Assembly: GCF_014204495.1 (NCBI RefSeq)
Contig: NZ_JACHLN010000002.1
Location: forward strand, 248,001 to 312,000
Length of the DNA stretch: 64,000 bases
Source of the DNA: Sphingomonas kyeonggiensis
GTDB taxonomy: Bacteria; Pseudomonadota; Alphaproteobacteria; Sphingomonadales; Sphingomonadaceae
Direction of reading: 5' to 3'
The translations under genes and the position numbers were made by a program. The notes under the pieces are model-generated. The model saw only the letters and a program-made list of their open reading frames with translations, did no database searches and was not told where the DNA came from. The stretch's first letter is position 1, and each line of letters starts with the position of its first letter. Positions 1 to 8,022 of the stretch are shown piece after piece.

Positions 1-448
1 GCAGGTCGAGCCCGACATTGTTCTCGGCCTCGGCGGCTTCCCAGCCGTCGAACGCCGCCCAGTCGGCATAGAGATCGGTGCCGTCCTGGATGAAATAGAG
101 ATACGAGCCGCCAATGCCCTGGATGACGGTGTCGTCTTCCTCGGTCGGCTTGGCGCCGTGCGCGAGCGCCCATTCCATCGCCTTGGCCGGATCGGCGACG
201 CGGAAGGCCATCGCGCTGGCCGAGGGGCCGTGCTCGCCGCGGAACGCCGCCACGCGGCCGGCCTCGTCGCGGTTGAGCATCAGGTTGATGCGGCCCTGCT
301 TGTAGCGGGTGATGTTCTTGGTCGGATGCCGATGCGTCGGCACGAAGCCGAGCTGCTCGAACTGCTTCCCCATCGCCTCGGGATCGGGCGAGGTGAATTC
401 GACGAATTCGAAGCCGTTGAGGCCGAGCGGATTTGCGGGATCGGTCAT
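1..448 (-). CDS. hppD: 4-hydroxyphenylpyruvate dioxygenase, N-terminal part (cut by window edge)
   Basis: This converts 4-hydroxyphenylpyruvate to homogentisate in cytosolic tyrosine and phenylalanine catabolism. The 149 visible codons start with MTDPANPLGLNGFEFVEF and contain the first vicinal-oxygen-chelate domain; stretches such as LGFVPTHRH, MLNRDEAG and GGSYLYFIQDG are typical of bacterial HPPD. The iron ligands lie in the missing C-terminal half. The ATG at 448 is the natural start because the upstream DNA is non-coding and holds a palindromic operator at 495-512. The family assignment is firm; the completeness of the gene cannot be judged. Confidence 0.93.
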   Translation of the reverse strand, partial: MTDPANPLGLNGFEFVEFTSPDPEAMGKQFEQLGFVPTHRHPTKNITRYKQGRINLMLNRDEAGRVAAFRGEHGPSASAMAFRVADPAKAMEWALAHGAKPTEEDDTVIQGIGGSYLYFIQDGTDLYADWAAFDGWEAAEAENNVGLDL

Positions 449-494
449 GGGGCACGCTCCAAGATTATGGGCGTGCGCTAGTCCGATGCGGAGG

Positions 495-512
495 TAGTGT
501 CAATTGATACTA
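495..512. promoter_or_regulatory. palindromic operator upstream of hppD
   Basis: The 18-bp dyad TAGTGTCAATTGATACTA has a single mismatched pair and a perfect TCAATTGA core. It lies 47-64 bases before the hppD ATG, in promoter position. Palindromes of this size fit a dimeric MarR- or Lrp-type regulator of tyrosine catabolism. The regulator itself is not in the window, so its identity is inference. Confidence 0.55.
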
Positions 513-531
513 GTTGGGTCGAGTTCCGTAT

Positions 532-621
532 CCGTCATGCTGAACTTGTTTCAGCATCCAACGCTCCCCAGGCGATATCCGCTGTGGCGCGTTGGACCCT
601 GAAACAAGTTCAGGGTGACGG
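532..621. repeat. intergenic palindromic element, TGAAC type
   Basis: Two 33-base arms (532-564 and 589-621) are inverted copies with a few mismatches around a 24-base centre. Each arm also forms its own perfect 8-bp hairpin: ATGCTGAA/TTCAGCAT on the left and ACCCTGAA/TTCAGGGT on the right. The differences between arms preserve pairing within each small hairpin. It sits between the hppD operator and the 3' end of the FAD-protein gene and resembles the REP-like elements common in sphingomonads. Confidence 0.8.
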
Positions 622-645
622 TGGGTGTTGCGATGGTGGCTGGGC

Positions 646-1992
646 CTAAAGCCCTTCGCCGCCGACCCAGTGTGCGTTGGAGAGCCGCCGGGCGACGCTC
701 CAGGTCTGGGTGCGGATATCGGGCACCGCGACGATTTCCCAGAAGGCGCCGCGGGTCATCGGGCCGAGCGCGTAGAGATTGCCGTTGGGGCCGCCAGCGG
801 CGTTGATTGTCTGGCCCTGGTTGTCGACATCGATGCCGAGATGCGCCGCATCCGGGCGGATCATGCCGCGCGCCGCGAGCTTCTGGAGCAGCGGCTCCTC
901 GGTGCGGTTGAGATCGCCCAGCGGGCCGGTGCAGTTGATGATGCGCTGGACCGTCATGGTCTCGGCCGCATCGGCACCGCGGCGGCGCAGCGTGACCTCG
1001 ATGCCCTCGGGCTTTTCCTCGAAGCCGAGCGTCTTGCCGGCGATCACCTCGAGCTGGCCGCGCTCGATCACCGCCATCAGCCGGGCATAAACCTCGGGGG
1101 CAAGGCGGTGGCGATGCACGTCCCACCAGGGACGGAGATGGCGCAGGAAGCGGCCGCGCTCAGCTTCGCTGGCATTGCCCCACATCGCCTGGGTGAAGGG
1201 ACGCAGCTCGTCGACCGCGTTGCGCCAGCCGATCTCCTCGCCGCGGTTGCGGACGGCCTGGAGCAGGCGCGAGGCGTTGGTGGCGGGGCGTTCCTGCAGC
1301 TTCTTCCAATCGCTGCCCGGGGCGTGGCTGCGCGGCAGCAGGCCACGGCGGGAGAGGGCGACGATCTTGCCCTGGAAGCCGCGCGCATCGAGCAGCAGCA
1401 CGACGTCGATCATCGTCAGGCCGGTGCCGATCACCAGCACGGTATCGTCGGGGCCGAGACCCTCCGGCACGCTCGCGTCCCAGGGATTACCCTTGTAGCG
1501 GCTGCCCGACAGCGCCTCGGGATCGAGGCCGGGCGGATCGTGCGGCGGCAGGTTGCCGACCGCGAGCACGGCGGCATCGGCTTCGATCGTCTGGCCCTTG
1601 AGGCGCACGGTCACGCCATCGGCGAACTCCAGGTCCTCGACTTCGTCGCGCACCAGCCTGAGCCGGTCGGGATGGTCGAGCAGCGCAGCGTCGAGCAGCT
1701 CGCGCAGATATTCGCCGTACGTGACGCGGGGGATGAAGGCGGTCGCCGCATTCTCCACGCCGCGCGCTTCGAGCCAGCGGACGAAGTGCGAGGGATCGTC
1801 CGGAAAGGCGCTCATATTGGCGGCGCGGACGTTCAGCACATGGCTGGGATGCGCGGCGCCATAGGCGAGGCCGAGGCCGGCCACCGGTGCGCGTTCGATC
1901 AGGGTTGCGCGGGGGCCTTCGTGGCGGAGCAGGTTGATCGCCTGCAACGTACCCGAAAAGCCCGCGCCGATAATGGCGACGTGCTCGATCAT
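646..1992 (-). CDS. FAD/NAD(P)-binding protein (HpyO-like family)
   Basis: This 448-residue soluble flavoprotein opens with a dinucleotide-binding fold (IIGAGFSGTLQAINLL) followed by ERAPVAGLGLAYG. A second pyridine-nucleotide motif, VLVIGTGLTMIDVVLLL, sits near the middle. The arrangement matches the NAD_binding_9 group of FAD-NAD(P)-binding proteins; some members hydroxylate small substrates or make siderophore precursors, but the substrate here is unknown. The gene follows the DUF6356 gene by 18 bases on the same strand, so the two probably share a transcript. The start ATG at 1992 directly precedes the Rossmann motif, as expected. The family is confident; the reaction is not assignable from sequence. 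Confidence 0.8.
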   Translation of the reverse strand: MIEHVAIIGAGFSGTLQAINLLRHEGPRATLIERAPVAGLGLAYGAAHPSHVLNVRAANMSAFPDDPSHFVRWLEARGVENAATAFIPRVTYGEYLRELLDAALLDHPDRLRLVRDEVEDLEFADGVTVRLKGQTIEADAAVLAVGNLPPHDPPGLDPEALSGSRYKGNPWDASVPEGLGPDDTVLVIGTGLTMIDVVLLLDARGFQGKIVALSRRGLLPRSHAPGSDWKKLQERPATNASRLLQAVRNRGEEIGWRNAVDELRPFTQAMWGNASEAERGRFLRHLRPWWDVHRHRLAPEVYARLMAVIERGQLEVIAGKTLGFEEKPEGIEVTLRRRGADAAETMTVQRIINCTGPLGDLNRTEEPLLQKLAARGMIRPDAAHLGIDVDNQGQTINAAGGPNGNLYALGPMTRGAFWEIVAVPDIRTQTWSVARRLSNAHWVGGEGL

Positions 1993-2010
1993 GTCAGGCG
2001 GTCCCCCCGC

Positions 2011-2277
2011 TCAGATTTCGTATTCGATCTGCCACTCGGGCTGCTGATGCGCGAGCGGCTTGGCGTTCATGCCCGGCTGGCGCGCCATCATCTGCGCATA
2101 GAGGCGCTTCACGGCGTCGCTGGCGGTGCGGGCGAACAGCGAGGGAAAGATCGAATGGACGACGCAGGCAGCGCCACCGACGATCATGGTGAAGCCGAAT
2201 CGCGCGGCGGTTGCGGCATGCTCGCCATAGGTCTCGCCGACGGCGCGCGGGTGGGAGAGGAAAAAGCGCTCGAACAT
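2011..2277 (-). CDS. DUF6356 family small protein
   Basis: This 88-residue protein starts MFERFFLSHPRAVGETYGEH and has one hydrophobic stretch (about residues 25-45, FGFTMIVGGAACVVHSIFP), so it is probably a small membrane-associated protein. Its N-terminal FLSHP and GESYxEH-like pattern is typical of DUF6356, a family known mainly from alphaproteobacteria and without assigned function. It is the first gene of a probable two-gene unit with the downstream FAD protein. The reading frame stays open further upstream, but the ATG at 2277 is the first one followed by conserved sequence. Confidence 0.75.
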   Translation of the reverse strand: MFERFFLSHPRAVGETYGEHAATAARFGFTMIVGGAACVVHSIFPSLFARTASDAVKRLYAQMMARQPGMNAKPLAHQQPEWQIEYEI

Positions 2278-2452
2278 GGGGCGGACTCTACCGCGCTGCG
2301 GCGAAGCTGTGAAGTACAGCTTTTGCGATCCCAAGCTGGGCTTTGGGCGGAAAGAGCTTGCCGTGGTGCGCGGCATCGCCGAACCTGTCGGCGAGGCGTG
2401 CCGGAGAGCGCGCGAAGCGACGGGGGTTCCAACTGCGGCAGGACTGTGGTTG

Positions 2453-2464
2453 GTTAGCGCTAAC
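2453..2464. promoter_or_regulatory. LacI-type operator before the MHS transporter
   Basis: GTTAGCGCTAAC is a perfect 12-bp palindrome ending 19 bases before the transporter's start codon. The TTAGCGCTAA core with central CG is typical of LacI/GalR-family operators, for example those of alphaproteobacterial sugar regulons. It overlaps the ribosome-binding region (AGGGGAAG at 2471-2478 lies just downstream), which fits repression. No LacI gene is present in this window. Confidence 0.65.
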
Positions 2465-2483
2465 AATATAAGGGGAAGATAGC

Positions 2484-4178
2484 TTGAGCCAGGATCTGAC
2501 GTCCGACACCCCGTCGGCGCCCGAGGGCGATCATCACACAGCCACGAAGAACGAGAAGATGGTGATCGCGGCATCGTCGCTGGGCACCGTGTTCGAGTGG
2601 TACGACTTCTACCTCTACGGCCTGCTGGCGACGACGATCTCGGCGCAGTTCTTCGCCGGGGTGAACGACACCACCGCCTTCATCTTCGCGCTCGCCGCCT
2701 TCGCCGCCGGGTTCGCGGTGCGGCCGTTCGGCGCGCTGGTGTTCGGGCGGATCGGCGACCTGGTCGGGCGCAAGAATACCTTCCTGGTGACGATGGGCAT
2801 CATGGGCGGATCGACCTTCGCGGTGGGCCTGCTCCCCAATTTCGCGACCGCCGGCGTCGCCGCGCCGATCCTGCTGGTGACGCTGCGCGTGCTGCAGGGG
2901 CTGGCGCTGGGCGGCCAATATGGCGGTGCGGCCACCTATGTCGCCGAGCATGCGCCCAACCATAAGCGCGGGCTCTATACGAGCTGGATCCAGACCACCG
3001 CGACGCTGGGCTTGTTCGCCTCGCTGCTGGTGGTGATCGGGACGCGCTCGGCGCTGGGCGAGGAAGCCTTTGCCAGCTGGGGCTGGCGCGTGCCGTTCCT
3101 GGCCTCGATCCTGCTGCTCGGCGTATCGCTCTGGGTGCGGCTGCAGCTCAACGAGAGCCCGGTCTATGCCCGGATGAAGGCAACCGGCAACGTCTCCAAG
3201 GCGCCGCTGACCGAGGCGTTCCTGCGCTGGGGCAATCTGCGCATCGTGCTGATCGCGCTGTTCGGTGCGGTCGTCGGCCAGGCGGTGGTCTGGTACACGG
3301 GGCAGTTCTACGCGCTGTTCTTCCTCGAGAAGACGCTCAAGGTCGACGGGATGACGGCGAACGTGCTGATCGCCGTCGCGCTGGCATTGGGCACGCCGTT
3401 CTTCGTGTTCTTCGGCTGGCTCTCGGACAAGATCGGGCGCAAGCCGATCATCCTGGCGGGCTGCCTGCTCGCCTCGATCAGCTATTTCCCGCTGTTCCAC
3501 GCGCTGACCCAGGCCGCCAACCCGGCCCTGGCCGAGGCGCAGGCGAAGGCACCGATCACGGTCACCGCCGATCCCGCCGAATGCTCGTTCCAGTTCGACC
3601 CCGTCGGCAAGAACAAGTTCGACGGTTCGGGTTGCGACATCGCCAAGGCCTGGCTGGCGAAGGCTGGTGTGAACTATCATAACAAGGCAGCGCCGGCAGG
3701 CAGCACCGCGGTGGTGCAGATCGGTGACAAGGCGATCACGGCCTATGATCCGCGCAAGGATCCGGTGGCCGACAAGGCCGCGCACGGCATCGCGATCGCC
3801 GACTTCCAGGACGCGATGAAGGCTGCGTTCAGCGAGGCCGGATATCCCGCCAAGGCGGATGATGCCCGGATCAACAAGCCGCTGGTGATCGCGATCCTGT
3901 TCGCGCTCGTGCTGCTGGTGACCATGGTCTATGGCCCGATCGCCGGCATGCTCGTCGAGCTGTTCCCGAGCCGGATCCGCTACACCTCGATGTCGCTACC
4001 CTATCATCTGGGCAATGGCTGGTTCGGCGGCTTCCTGCCGGCGACCGCCTTCGCGATGGTCGCGGCGACCGGGGATATCTATTACGGGCTCTGGTATCCG
4101 GTGGTGGCCGCGGCCTGCACCTTCATCCTCGGCCTGTTGCTGCTCCCCGAGACCTTCAAGAAGAAGATCGAGGATTGA
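2484..4178 (+). CDS. MFS transporter of the metabolite:H+ symporter (MHS) type with a periplasmic insert
   Basis: This 564-residue inner-membrane symporter has the MHS signature FEWYDFYLYG in TM1 and the loop-2/3 motif RIGDLVGRKNTF, with a second copy (LSDKIGRKPIIL) after TM8, for about 12 helices. The family carries organic acids, betaines or similar metabolites; the substrate is not predictable here. Unusually, about 125 hydrophilic residues (roughly 340-465, with two cysteines) separate TM9 from TM10 and should face the periplasm. The start is a TTG at 2484, preceded by AGGGGAAG; the next ATG would remove part of the N-terminus but leave TM1. A LacI-type palindrome precedes it. Its stop overlaps the next gene's start (TTGA). 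Confidence 0.85.
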   Translation: MSQDLTSDTPSAPEGDHHTATKNEKMVIAASSLGTVFEWYDFYLYGLLATTISAQFFAGVNDTTAFIFALAAFAAGFAVRPFGALVFGRIGDLVGRKNTFLVTMGIMGGSTFAVGLLPNFATAGVAAPILLVTLRVLQGLALGGQYGGAATYVAEHAPNHKRGLYTSWIQTTATLGLFASLLVVIGTRSALGEEAFASWGWRVPFLASILLLGVSLWVRLQLNESPVYARMKATGNVSKAPLTEAFLRWGNLRIVLIALFGAVVGQAVVWYTGQFYALFFLEKTLKVDGMTANVLIAVALALGTPFFVFFGWLSDKIGRKPIILAGCLLASISYFPLFHALTQAANPALAEAQAKAPITVTADPAECSFQFDPVGKNKFDGSGCDIAKAWLAKAGVNYHNKAAPAGSTAVVQIGDKAITAYDPRKDPVADKAAHGIAIADFQDAMKAAFSEAGYPAKADDARINKPLVIAILFALVLLVTMVYGPIAGMLVELFPSRIRYTSMSLPYHLGNGWFGGFLPATAFAMVAATGDIYYGLWYPVVAAACTFILGLLLLPETFKKKIED

Positions 4179-4639
4179 CGGTAGAAACCGTTCGCGCGTG
4201 GCTTGCCGAACATGCGCCCGATCTCAAGCTGATCGAGCAATCGGCAAGCACCGCGACGGTGGCGGAAGCGGCGGCGACGCTCGGGGTGGAGCCCGGGCGC
4301 ATCGCCAAGACGCTGGCGCTGCGGGTGGGCGATGCGGTGTTGCTCGTCGTCGCCCGCGGCGATGCCCGGCTCGACAATGCCAGGACCAAGGCGGCGTTCG
4401 GTGGCCGGGCATCGATGCTCGGCGCGGAGGCGGCGGAAGCGCTGACCGGGCATCCGGTGGGCGGCGTCTGCCCCTTCGGGCTGGCGACGCCGCTGCCGGT
4501 CTATTGCGATGTGTCGATCCGCGGCTTCGTCACGGTGTTCCCGGCGGCGGGGTCGCGCACGGCATCGGTGGAAGTCGAGCCCGAGCGGCTGGCCGGGCTG
4601 GTCTCGCAACGCTGGGTGGACGTCTGCAAGCTGGCCTGA
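4175..4639 (+). CDS. YbaK/EbsC (ProX-like) aminoacyl-tRNA deacylase
   Basis: This is a 154-residue single-domain cytosolic protein of the YbaK/ProX superfamily, which hydrolyses mischarged tRNAs such as Ala- or Cys-tRNA(Pro). Recognisable parts are the GRIAKTLAL segment with its conserved lysine, LVVARGDARLD, the GGVCPFGL loop and the C-terminal VSIRGF and FPAAGSRTASVEV segments. The start is a TTG overlapping the stop of the MFS gene (TTGA at 4175-4178), which suggests translational coupling. The family is clear; which tRNA it edits is not. Confidence 0.87.
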   Translation: MTVETVRAWLAEHAPDLKLIEQSASTATVAEAAATLGVEPGRIAKTLALRVGDAVLLVVARGDARLDNARTKAAFGGRASMLGAEAAEALTGHPVGGVCPFGLATPLPVYCDVSIRGFVTVFPAAGSRTASVEVEPERLAGLVSQRWVDVCKLA

Positions 4640-4671
4640 GGCCTGCTCAGAGTTTGTGAGACAAGGTGTCG

Positions 4672-4775
4672 CTGTTCCCCGGCGAAGGCCGGGGTCCAGC
4701 TTCGGCGCACCTGGTTGGGCTCAGGAGCCTCTCCTATGGCACTGCAACTGGGCCCCGGCCTTCGCCGGGGAGCAG
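4672..4775. repeat. intergenic palindromic element, CCCCGGCGAAGG type (long core)
   Basis: The 28-base arms at 4672-4699 and 4748-4775 are inverted copies with two mismatches, built on CCCCGGCGAAGGCCGGGG, around a 48-base core. It lies between the convergent ends of the YbaK-like and amidohydrolase genes. The core resembles that of the element at 57812-57912 (TTCGGCGCA...TGCAACTGG), so these two form a subfamily. It may act as a bidirectional terminator or transcript stabiliser. Confidence 0.85.
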
Positions 4776-4793
4776 CTTTCTCGAAGCGCGCTG

Positions 4794-6272
4794 CTATTTC
4801 GACTTGGTCGACCCCTCCCAGGCCGGGGTCGGCTTGCGATAGTCGAGCGCCGGCGTGCGGGTGCCGAGCAGCGCGTTGTACTTGAAGTCCGGGCCCCGCG
4901 CCTTGTCGAGCTCGGCGCGGGCTTCCTTCAGGACCTCGGGCGAGAGGAACAGGTCCGCGCCGGTCAGCGCGATCGTCTTGGCGGCGACGGTGGCGCCCTT
5001 GATGCCGATCGACGAGCCCGAGGCGGCGACCGCCTGCCAGCTGTGCGCCGGGGTGCCGGGCACCCAGGTCGCGGTGCTGAGGCCGATCGTCGGCACGGTC
5101 CAGCTGATGTCGGAGACGTCGGTCGAGCCGCCGCCGTCCGGGCCGCGTTCGCGCGAGCTGGTCTGCCTGACGCTGTCGAGCGACTTCTGCGTCGGCAGGC
5201 TCTTTTGCAGCTCGGTCGCCCAGGCGATTTCCTCGGGCGTCCAGGTCTCGCCGCCGACCGCGTTGAGGTTGCTGCTCATGACCTTGGCGAGCGTCTCGCT
5301 GGCGAGCATCGAATAGACGCCGCCGGTGATCTCGTAGTCGACCGTGGTGCCGGTTGCCATCGCCGAGCCCTCGGCCGCCTTGACCACGCGGCCCCATACG
5401 TCGCGGACGATCAGCGGATCGACGTTGCGGACATAGTAATAGCTCTCGGCGAAGTCGGGCACGACGTTCGGGGCTTCGCCGCCGGCGGTGATGATGTTGT
5501 GGATGCGCGTCGAGGACGGGATGTGCTCGCGCATGAAGTTGACCGCGACGTCCATCACTTCGACGCCGTCGAGCGCCGAGCGGCCCTTGTCGGGCGAGGC
5601 GGCGGCATGGGCGCTGACGCCGTGGAAGCGGAACTTGCCCGAGATGTTGGCCATGCTCTTGCCGGTGGAGACGCCATTGGCGTCGCCGGGGTGCCAGTGG
5701 AGCACGGCGGAGACATCGTCGAACAGCCCGGCGCGGACGAGATAGACCTTGCCCGAGCCGCCTTCCTCGGCCGGCGAGCCATAGACGCGCAGCTCGCCCT
5801 GGACCTTGTTGGCGATCATCCATTCCCGAATCGCAATCGCGGCCTCGACGCTGGCGGCGCCGAACAGGTTATGGCCGCAGCCATGGCCGGCGGCCTTGCC
5901 GGCAATCGCGGTCTTGGTGGGGGCATTGGTCTGGGCGAGGCCGGGCAGGGCGTCATATTCGGCGAGGATGCCGATCACCGGGCCGTTGCCCTGCTTGAAG
6001 CTCGCGACGAAGGCGGTGGGCATGCCGGCGACGCCCGGCGTGACCGCGAAACCCGCCTTCTTGAGCCGGGCCTGGAGCAGGGCGGAGGACTTGCTCTCCT
6101 GATAGCCGACTTCGGACCAGCCCCAGATCGCCCTGGCGGTGCTCTCCAGTTCGGGTGCGCGCTTGTCGATGCCCGACAGGATCGCGCCGCGCTGCGCCTC
6201 GGGCACGGCCTGGGCGTGGGCGGAAAGCGGCGCGAACATGCTCGCCAGCAGCAGCGCGGTCCTGATCTTCAT
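4794..6272 (-). CDS. periplasmic M20-family amidohydrolase, AbgB-like
   Basis: This 492-residue zinc hydrolase of the M20 amidase/aminoacylase group most resembles AbgB, which splits p-aminobenzoyl-glutamate. Shared features are AEYDALPGL, the metal-site motif GHGCGHNLFG, AEEGGSGK, HWHPGD, GVSAHAAASPDKGRSALD and GGEAPNVVPD. Unlike E. coli AbgB it begins with a signal peptide (MKIRTALLLASMFAPLSAHAQA), so it should act in the periplasm. The start at 6272 is preferred over the in-frame ATG at 6281 because AGGGGAGA is too close to the latter. It follows gamma-glutamyltransferase by 16 bases and closes the receptor operon. AbgB-like activity is inferred, not shown. Confidence 0.82.
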   Translation of the reverse strand: MKIRTALLLASMFAPLSAHAQAVPEAQRGAILSGIDKRAPELESTARAIWGWSEVGYQESKSSALLQARLKKAGFAVTPGVAGMPTAFVASFKQGNGPVIGILAEYDALPGLAQTNAPTKTAIAGKAAGHGCGHNLFGAASVEAAIAIREWMIANKVQGELRVYGSPAEEGGSGKVYLVRAGLFDDVSAVLHWHPGDANGVSTGKSMANISGKFRFHGVSAHAAASPDKGRSALDGVEVMDVAVNFMREHIPSSTRIHNIITAGGEAPNVVPDFAESYYYVRNVDPLIVRDVWGRVVKAAEGSAMATGTTVDYEITGGVYSMLASETLAKVMSSNLNAVGGETWTPEEIAWATELQKSLPTQKSLDSVRQTSSRERGPDGGGSTDVSDISWTVPTIGLSTATWVPGTPAHSWQAVAASGSSIGIKGATVAAKTIALTGADLFLSPEVLKEARAELDKARGPDFKYNALLGTRTPALDYRKPTPAWEGSTKSK

Positions 6273-6288
6273 ATCCTGCATTCTCCCC

Positions 6289-8022
6289 TTATTTCGCGCC
6301 GACAGCCGCGGCATCGGGACGGCGCGTGTCGGCCGACCCCAGGAACTTGTCACCTTCGACCATGATCGACTGGACCGATCCCATGGTGTTCGAGCTGCGT
6401 ACCTTGTGCCCCTTTGCCTCGAGCAGGGGAATGATGTCCGGCGAGAAGCCTTCCTCCAGCTCGATCGGGCCGTCGCCCCCCGACTGGTTGATGCGCGGGC
6501 GCTCGGCGGCTTCGGCGACGTTGAGGCGGTGGTCGATGACGTTGGACAGCATCTGCACCATCGTCGCGATGATGTAGCCGCCGCCCGGCGTGCCGGTGAC
6601 CAGCCAGGGCTTGTCGTCCTTGAACACGATCATCGGGGTGATCGTCGAGCCGACGCGCTTGCCGGGAACCGGCTGGGTCGCCTTGCTGTCCGGGCCGCTG
6701 CGGCCCCAGGCTAGGTTGCCGAGCGAGTTGTTGAGCAGGATGCCGGTGCCAGGCGCGACGACATGCGCGCCATAGGAGGCGGAGAGCGTGTAGGTGTTGC
6801 TCACCGCATTGCCGGCCGCGTCCACCACGGAGAAGTGCGTCGTGTCCTTGCTTTCCCACGGATAGGGATTGCCGTCGGGCAGGGTCTTCGCGTCGAGCGA
6901 CGAGGCGGCCTGGATCAGCTTCGCGCGCTCGGCGGCGTATTCCTTGCTCGCCAGGCCCTTGGCGGGCGTCCGCCAGTCCGGGCCGCCGCCGATCAGCTTG
7001 CGGTCCGCCCAGACGATCTTGAGCGTCTCGGCAAGGAGATGGAGGTTGGCGACGCTGCCCCAACGCTGCTCGCGCACCGGGAAGCGCTCGAGGATGTTCA
7101 TTGCCTCGGCGACGCTCACGCCCGAGGCGGTGGGCGGCATGTATGCGATCGGCATGCCGCGGTAGCTCGACCAGATCGGCTCGGAGATCACCGGCTGGTA
7201 GGCGGCGAGATCCTGCTCGTCGATCACGCCGCCGCCGGCCTTCATGCCCGCGGCGATCTTCCGGGCGATCGCGCCGGTGTAGAAGCCATCGCGCCCCTTG
7301 GCGGCGATCAGCTGCAGCGTTGCGGCGAGCTCGGGCTGCTTCCAGCGCTCGCCGGGGGCATAGGCGCTGCCGTCGGGCTTGAAGAAGACGGCGAGGGCGG
7401 CCGCATCGTCATGCATCGCCTTCTTCTGGTCGGCGTTCGCCTGCGCTTCGTCGTCCGACAGGATCACGCCGTCGCGGGCCATGGCGATGGCCGGGGCGAT
7501 CAGCGTACCCCAGGGCAGCGCGCCGAAGCGCTTGTGCGCTTCCCACAGCCCGGCGACGGTGCCGGGGATCGCCACGCCCTTCATCGAGTAGCCCTTGGCG
7601 GCATCGAACTTGCCGTTGGCGCCGAGCAGCAGGTCGGGCGTCGTGTTGCGCGACGCCTGGCCATAATAGTCGATCGCGATCGTCTGGGCGGGCTTGCCGT
7701 CCTTCGGTGCCATGTGGATCAGCATATAGCCGCCGCCGCCGACATTGCCGGCGCGCGGCAGCGTGACGGCGAGTGCGAAGGCAGTGGCGACCGCGGCATC
7801 GACCGCATTGCCGCCCTTGCGCAGGATCGCCGCGCCGATATCGGCCGCGATCCTGTTCTGGCTGACGACCATGCCGCCGCGCCCGATCACGGGCTTGTGG
7901 ATCTGGTCATAGGCGACGATGTCGCCGCCGGAGACGCGCTGCGTGGCGGGCGCCTCCGGGGCTTCCTGGGCGAAGGCCGGCGTCGCGAGCGACGCCAGCG
8001 CGAGGATCAGGGCGATCCGCAT
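6289..8022 (-). CDS. ggt: gamma-glutamyltransferase (periplasmic)
   Basis: GGT is an autoprocessing N-terminal-nucleophile enzyme that removes or transfers the gamma-glutamyl group of glutathione and related peptides. This 577-residue precursor has a signal peptide (ending about AFA-QEA), the oxyanion region GNVGGGGYMLIH and the processing site DTTHFSVVD, where Thr394 should become the nucleophile. Also present are the C-terminal motifs LGNLAWG and TGTPGGGYIIAT. Its ATG shares one base with the stop of the upstream receptor gene (TGATG), indicating translational coupling. With the AbgB-like amidohydrolase downstream, the context suggests breakdown of a gamma-glutamyl compound imported by the receptor. 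Confidence 0.92.
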   Translation of the reverse strand: MRIALILALASLATPAFAQEAPEAPATQRVSGGDIVAYDQIHKPVIGRGGMVVSQNRIAADIGAAILRKGGNAVDAAVATAFALAVTLPRAGNVGGGGYMLIHMAPKDGKPAQTIAIDYYGQASRNTTPDLLLGANGKFDAAKGYSMKGVAIPGTVAGLWEAHKRFGALPWGTLIAPAIAMARDGVILSDDEAQANADQKKAMHDDAAALAVFFKPDGSAYAPGERWKQPELAATLQLIAAKGRDGFYTGAIARKIAAGMKAGGGVIDEQDLAAYQPVISEPIWSSYRGMPIAYMPPTASGVSVAEAMNILERFPVREQRWGSVANLHLLAETLKIVWADRKLIGGGPDWRTPAKGLASKEYAAERAKLIQAASSLDAKTLPDGNPYPWESKDTTHFSVVDAAGNAVSNTYTLSASYGAHVVAPGTGILLNNSLGNLAWGRSGPDSKATQPVPGKRVGSTITPMIVFKDDKPWLVTGTPGGGYIIATMVQMLSNVIDHRLNVAEAAERPRINQSGGDGPIELEEGFSPDIIPLLEAKGHKVRSSNTMGSVQSIMVEGDKFLGSADTRRPDAAAVGAK

